Positions 5,886 through 7,138 of a stretch of 7,138 bases of DNA are shown piece by piece. The position numbers and the translations under genes are program-made. Numbering within the stretch: position 1 is the stretch's first letter; every line of letters begins with the position of its first letter. The notes below the pieces were generated by a model. The model did no database searches, was not told the origin of the DNA, and saw only the letters and a list, made by a program, of their open reading frames with translations. This stretch comes from Simkania sp. (lineage in GTDB: Bacteria > Chlamydiota > Chlamydiia > Chlamydiales > Simkaniaceae), in contig JANQSR010000111.1 in NCBI GenBank assembly GCA_028279205.1, positions 1 to 7,138 of the forward strand, in the 5' to 3' direction.

Positions 5886-6314
5886 ATGAAAGATTTGAGC
5901 AAATATGATGAGGACTTCTTTCTGTTTTTAGAGGCAGGCTACATCGCCATCAACCAAGCAGACGAAGATGCGACAATCAAGCTTTTTAAAACGTGTGAAC
6001 TGCTAAGACCGAAAAACCCTTTGATCAAGATCGGCTTTGGTTACATGCATCTGCACAAACTCGAGCTCAAGCTGGCTTGTGAACATTTTGAAGAGGTTTT
6101 GCGAGAAGATCCAACCAACCAAATGGCAGAAACCCTTTTAGGGATCGCCCTCTCTCTTACACCTGACAAGGTCGCTAAGGGGGAGAAAATCCTCGAAAAG
6201 TCGGCCAGAAAATCGTTCGATCCCGACGTGAAAAAATTGGCGAATACAACTCTCGATTTCATCGATCAGTTTGTGAAGAAAAATTCAGGCCCTGCAGAGG
6301 TCAAAAGAAAGTAG
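5886..6314 (+). CDS. cdsG: CdsG (CT667/YscG-like), TPR chaperone of the needle subunit
   Basis: A 142-residue product starting MKDLSKYDEDFF. Helical repeats fit TPR units: about residues 9-38 (FFLFLEAGYIAINQADEDAT), 45-75 (NPLIKIGFGYMHLHKLELKL), 77-105 (EHFEEVLREDPTNQMAETLL) and a capping helix near 110-135. The tetratricopeptide signature shows in the G-Y/F-x-x-x pattern, the Ala positions and the DPTN turn. The homologous YscG forms a concave TPR groove that grips the C-terminal helix of the needle protein while YscE stabilises it. A TTG at 5862 is in frame, but AAGAGG (5867-5872) falls inside that extension and lies 13 nt before ATG 5886, so the ATG is preferred. The next gene starts after 4 nt, which suggests translational coupling. 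Confidence 0.8.
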   Translation: MKDLSKYDEDFFLFLEAGYIAINQADEDATIKLFKTCELLRPKNPLIKIGFGYMHLHKLELKLACEHFEEVLREDPTNQMAETLLGIALSLTPDKVAKGEKILEKSARKSFDPDVKKLANTTLDFIDQFVKKNSGPAEVKRK

Positions 6315-6318
6315 CACT

Positions 6319-6960
6319 ATGGCCGAATCCCCTATTGATCCAGTCAAAAATTCTAGCATCCAACCCTCAAAACAGATTGGCGTGGGTAAAGATAACCAAG
6401 TCACTCCAGGCAATGATTTCAAGTCTTTGATGCAGCAGCCTGGCATCAAACAAAACTCTCCAGATGGAGTCACCCCGCTTCAACTCATGGAGCAGAGTCA
6501 TCTGGTCGGCCAAAACGCCCCCTCTATGGAGACTTTGGCTGCCCAAATCAACAGCACCTCTTCTGCTTTGGGTGATGTGCAAAATCAGCTAAACACGAAA
6601 AATCTCAACCTCAACCGTTCTCAAAGGTTTTTGCTGAAAAGTAAACTAAAAAGTGCAAACCAGAATATTCGCTCAGCTGCTGAAAAATCGACTAACTCTC
6701 CGATCGATCCTCCCCAAGTCCCCCCCAATCAAAATCCTGTTGAGAGGTTTTTAGGGCTTGTCACCGATGGTCAGACCCAACTCGATCAAGTCCAAGGAAT
6801 GGTCAAAAATATTAAGCTTTCTGGAGGCTCTTTGAACCCATCAGAGCTCTTAGGGATCCAGGTCAAGCTGGCAAGAGCCCAACAAGAGATCGAGTACTCA
6901 TCCGTCTTGCTCAGTAAGGCAATCGACGGGATTAAAACCCTTTTCAACATCCAGATTTAA
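6319..6960 (+). CDS. sctI: CT668-type protein, probable T3SS inner-rod protein SctI with a long N-terminal extension
   Basis: A 213-residue protein starting 4 nt after cdsG. The N-terminal half is polar and rich in Ser, Pro, Gln and Asn, so it is probably disordered, as in secreted proteins. A helical, Lys/Asn/Ser-rich middle follows (about 75-125), then a Pro-rich stretch with PPQVPPNQNP (about 128-137). The last 42 residues (172-213) read LNPSELLGIQVKLARAQQEI and then a helix ending in LFNIQI. The N-P-x-E-L-L-x-x-Q pattern with a following amphipathic helix ending at a hydrophobic-Gln residue resembles the conserved C-terminus of YscI/PrgJ/EscI rod proteins. There is no cysteine or membrane helix. 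Its place between needle and ATPase genes fits. Rod proteins are usually 80-150 residues, so the N-terminus is extended. An alternative is a needle-length or chaperone-like accessory protein, since CT668 is usually listed as hypothetical. Confidence 0.6.
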   Translation: MAESPIDPVKNSSIQPSKQIGVGKDNQVTPGNDFKSLMQQPGIKQNSPDGVTPLQLMEQSHLVGQNAPSMETLAAQINSTSSALGDVQNQLNTKNLNLNRSQRFLLKSKLKSANQNIRSAAEKSTNSPIDPPQVPPNQNPVERFLGLVTDGQTQLDQVQGMVKNIKLSGGSLNPSELLGIQVKLARAQQEIEYSSVLLSKAIDGIKTLFNIQI

Positions 6961-6962
6961 GC

Positions 6963-6969
6963 AAGGAGG
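6963..6969 (+). promoter_or_regulatory. Strong Shine-Dalgarno not placed for the cdsN start
   Basis: AAGGAGG is the best Shine-Dalgarno in the window, yet it ends 46 nt before the cdsN ATG. It is 9 nt before a TTG at 6979 that opens a 14-codon frame. Confidence 0.6.
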
Positions 6970-6978
6970 GGAGACACT

Positions 6979-7023
6979 TTGTTAAGACTTAAACAGATTC
7001 AAAAAGACCCTTTTTATGTCTGA
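6979..7023 (+). CDS. Possible 14-codon leader peptide overlapping the cdsN start
   Basis: TTG at 6979 follows AAGGAGG by 9 nt and would give MLRLKQIQKDPFYV before TGA at 7021-7023. The stop lies 3 nt past the cdsN start codon (7016-7018) in another frame, so the two frames overlap by 8 nt. This geometry is typical of translational coupling. The peptide is too short for a family call, and its existence is an inference from the ribosome binding site and the overlap. Confidence 0.33.
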   Translation: MLRLKQIQKDPFYV

Positions 7024-7027
7024 ATCT
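6995..7027 (+). promoter_or_regulatory. Predicted RNA hairpin enclosing the cdsN start codon
   Basis: AGATTC (6995-7000) can pair with GAATCT (7022-7027), and AAAAAG (7001-7006) with CTTTTT (7010-7015), around a 3-base loop. This leaves ATGTCT, with the start codon, as a bulge on the 3' arm. A ribosome translating the upstream mini-ORF would open it. The inner stem is mostly A-U pairs, so stability is moderate. Confidence 0.35.
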
Positions 7028-7138
7028 TCCAATTTTGACAAACTGATCGGCCAGCTTGAAAACATCGAGCTGACCACTGTCCACGGGCGGATCACAGAGA
7101 TTATCGGCATGCTGATCAAGGCGGTCGTCCCCAATGTC
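7016..7138 (+). CDS. cdsN: CdsN/SctN, T3SS ATPase, 3' end beyond the window
   Basis: Only the first 41 codons are visible. The product begins MSESSNFDKL and continues with a segment ending TTVHGRITEIIGMLIKAVVP, which matches the N-terminal beta-barrel region of T3SS ATPases (the G-R-V/I-T-E-V-x-G-x-x-I-x-A pattern) and is close to chlamydial CdsN. The Walker motifs lie past the edge. SctN is a FliI/F1-beta-like hexamer that strips chaperones from substrates and unfolds them at the cytoplasmic export gate. No other in-frame ATG, GTG or TTG exists between the in-frame stop TAA at 6983 and 7016, so the start is forced even though no well-spaced Shine-Dalgarno precedes it. It lies 55 nt after the putative sctI gene. 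Expected neighbours further right are cdsO, cdsP and cdsQ. Confidence 0.92.
   Translation, partial: MSESSNFDKLIGQLENIELTTVHGRITEIIGMLIKAVVPNV

Noticed and set aside
1..7138. tRNA, rRNA, CRISPR, insertion sequences, riboswitches
   Set aside because: No cloverleaf, repeat-spacer array, transposase frame or terminal inverted repeats were recognised on either strand.

Overview
The window is a stretch of a type III secretion (T3SS) locus from a member of the Chlamydiota. It most likely comes from a non-Chlamydiaceae ('environmental') lineage. The gene order scc4-like chaperone, cdsD with FHA domains, cdsE, cdsF, cdsG, a CT668-type protein and cdsN matches the conserved chlamydial block CT663-CT669. 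The twin FHA domains in the SctD protein are a chlamydial hallmark. The base composition looks moderate. The lengths (SctD of 577 residues against about 830 in Chlamydia trachomatis) and the translocator genes lying next to the apparatus block argue against Chlamydia itself. I cannot name a genus.

Layout: (1) Positions 2-2314 (+) hold two translocator-type genes, a 5'-truncated CopB/YopB-like (SctE-family) gene and a CopD/YopD-like (SctB-family) gene. They end at a strong rho-independent terminator at 2351-2388. (2) Positions 2387-2839 (-) hold one convergent gene for a charged, helical protein of unknown function. It has its own near-consensus sigma70-type promoter and a good ribosome binding site. 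(3) From 2995 to the right edge (+) lies a run of apparatus genes: an Scc4/CesT-type chaperone, cdsD (inner-membrane ring), cdsE and cdsG (needle co-chaperones), cdsF (needle subunit), a probable inner-rod gene sctI, and the first 41 codons of the ATPase gene cdsN.

How they work together: CdsD forms the inner-membrane ring with its FHA domains in the cytoplasm. CdsE and CdsG hold CdsF soluble until export. The putative SctI would form the rod under the CdsF needle. CdsN energises unfolding and release of chaperoned substrates. Scc4 is a chaperone for the CopN gatekeeper and, in C. trachomatis, also contacts RNA polymerase. CopB and CopD form the pore in the host membrane.

The most noteworthy points are: the CT668-type protein carries an inner-rod-like C-terminus; an unusual cdsN leader has a perfect Shine-Dalgarno driving a 14-codon mini-ORF that overlaps the cdsN start inside a predicted hairpin; a reverse-strand gene of unknown function is inserted between translocators and apparatus; the needle and translocators lack cysteine; and the two CdsD FHA domains differ at the phosphate-binding arginine. 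No RNA genes, mobile elements, CRISPR arrays or long gene-free stretches were seen. No gene-free gap exceeds about 160 bases.
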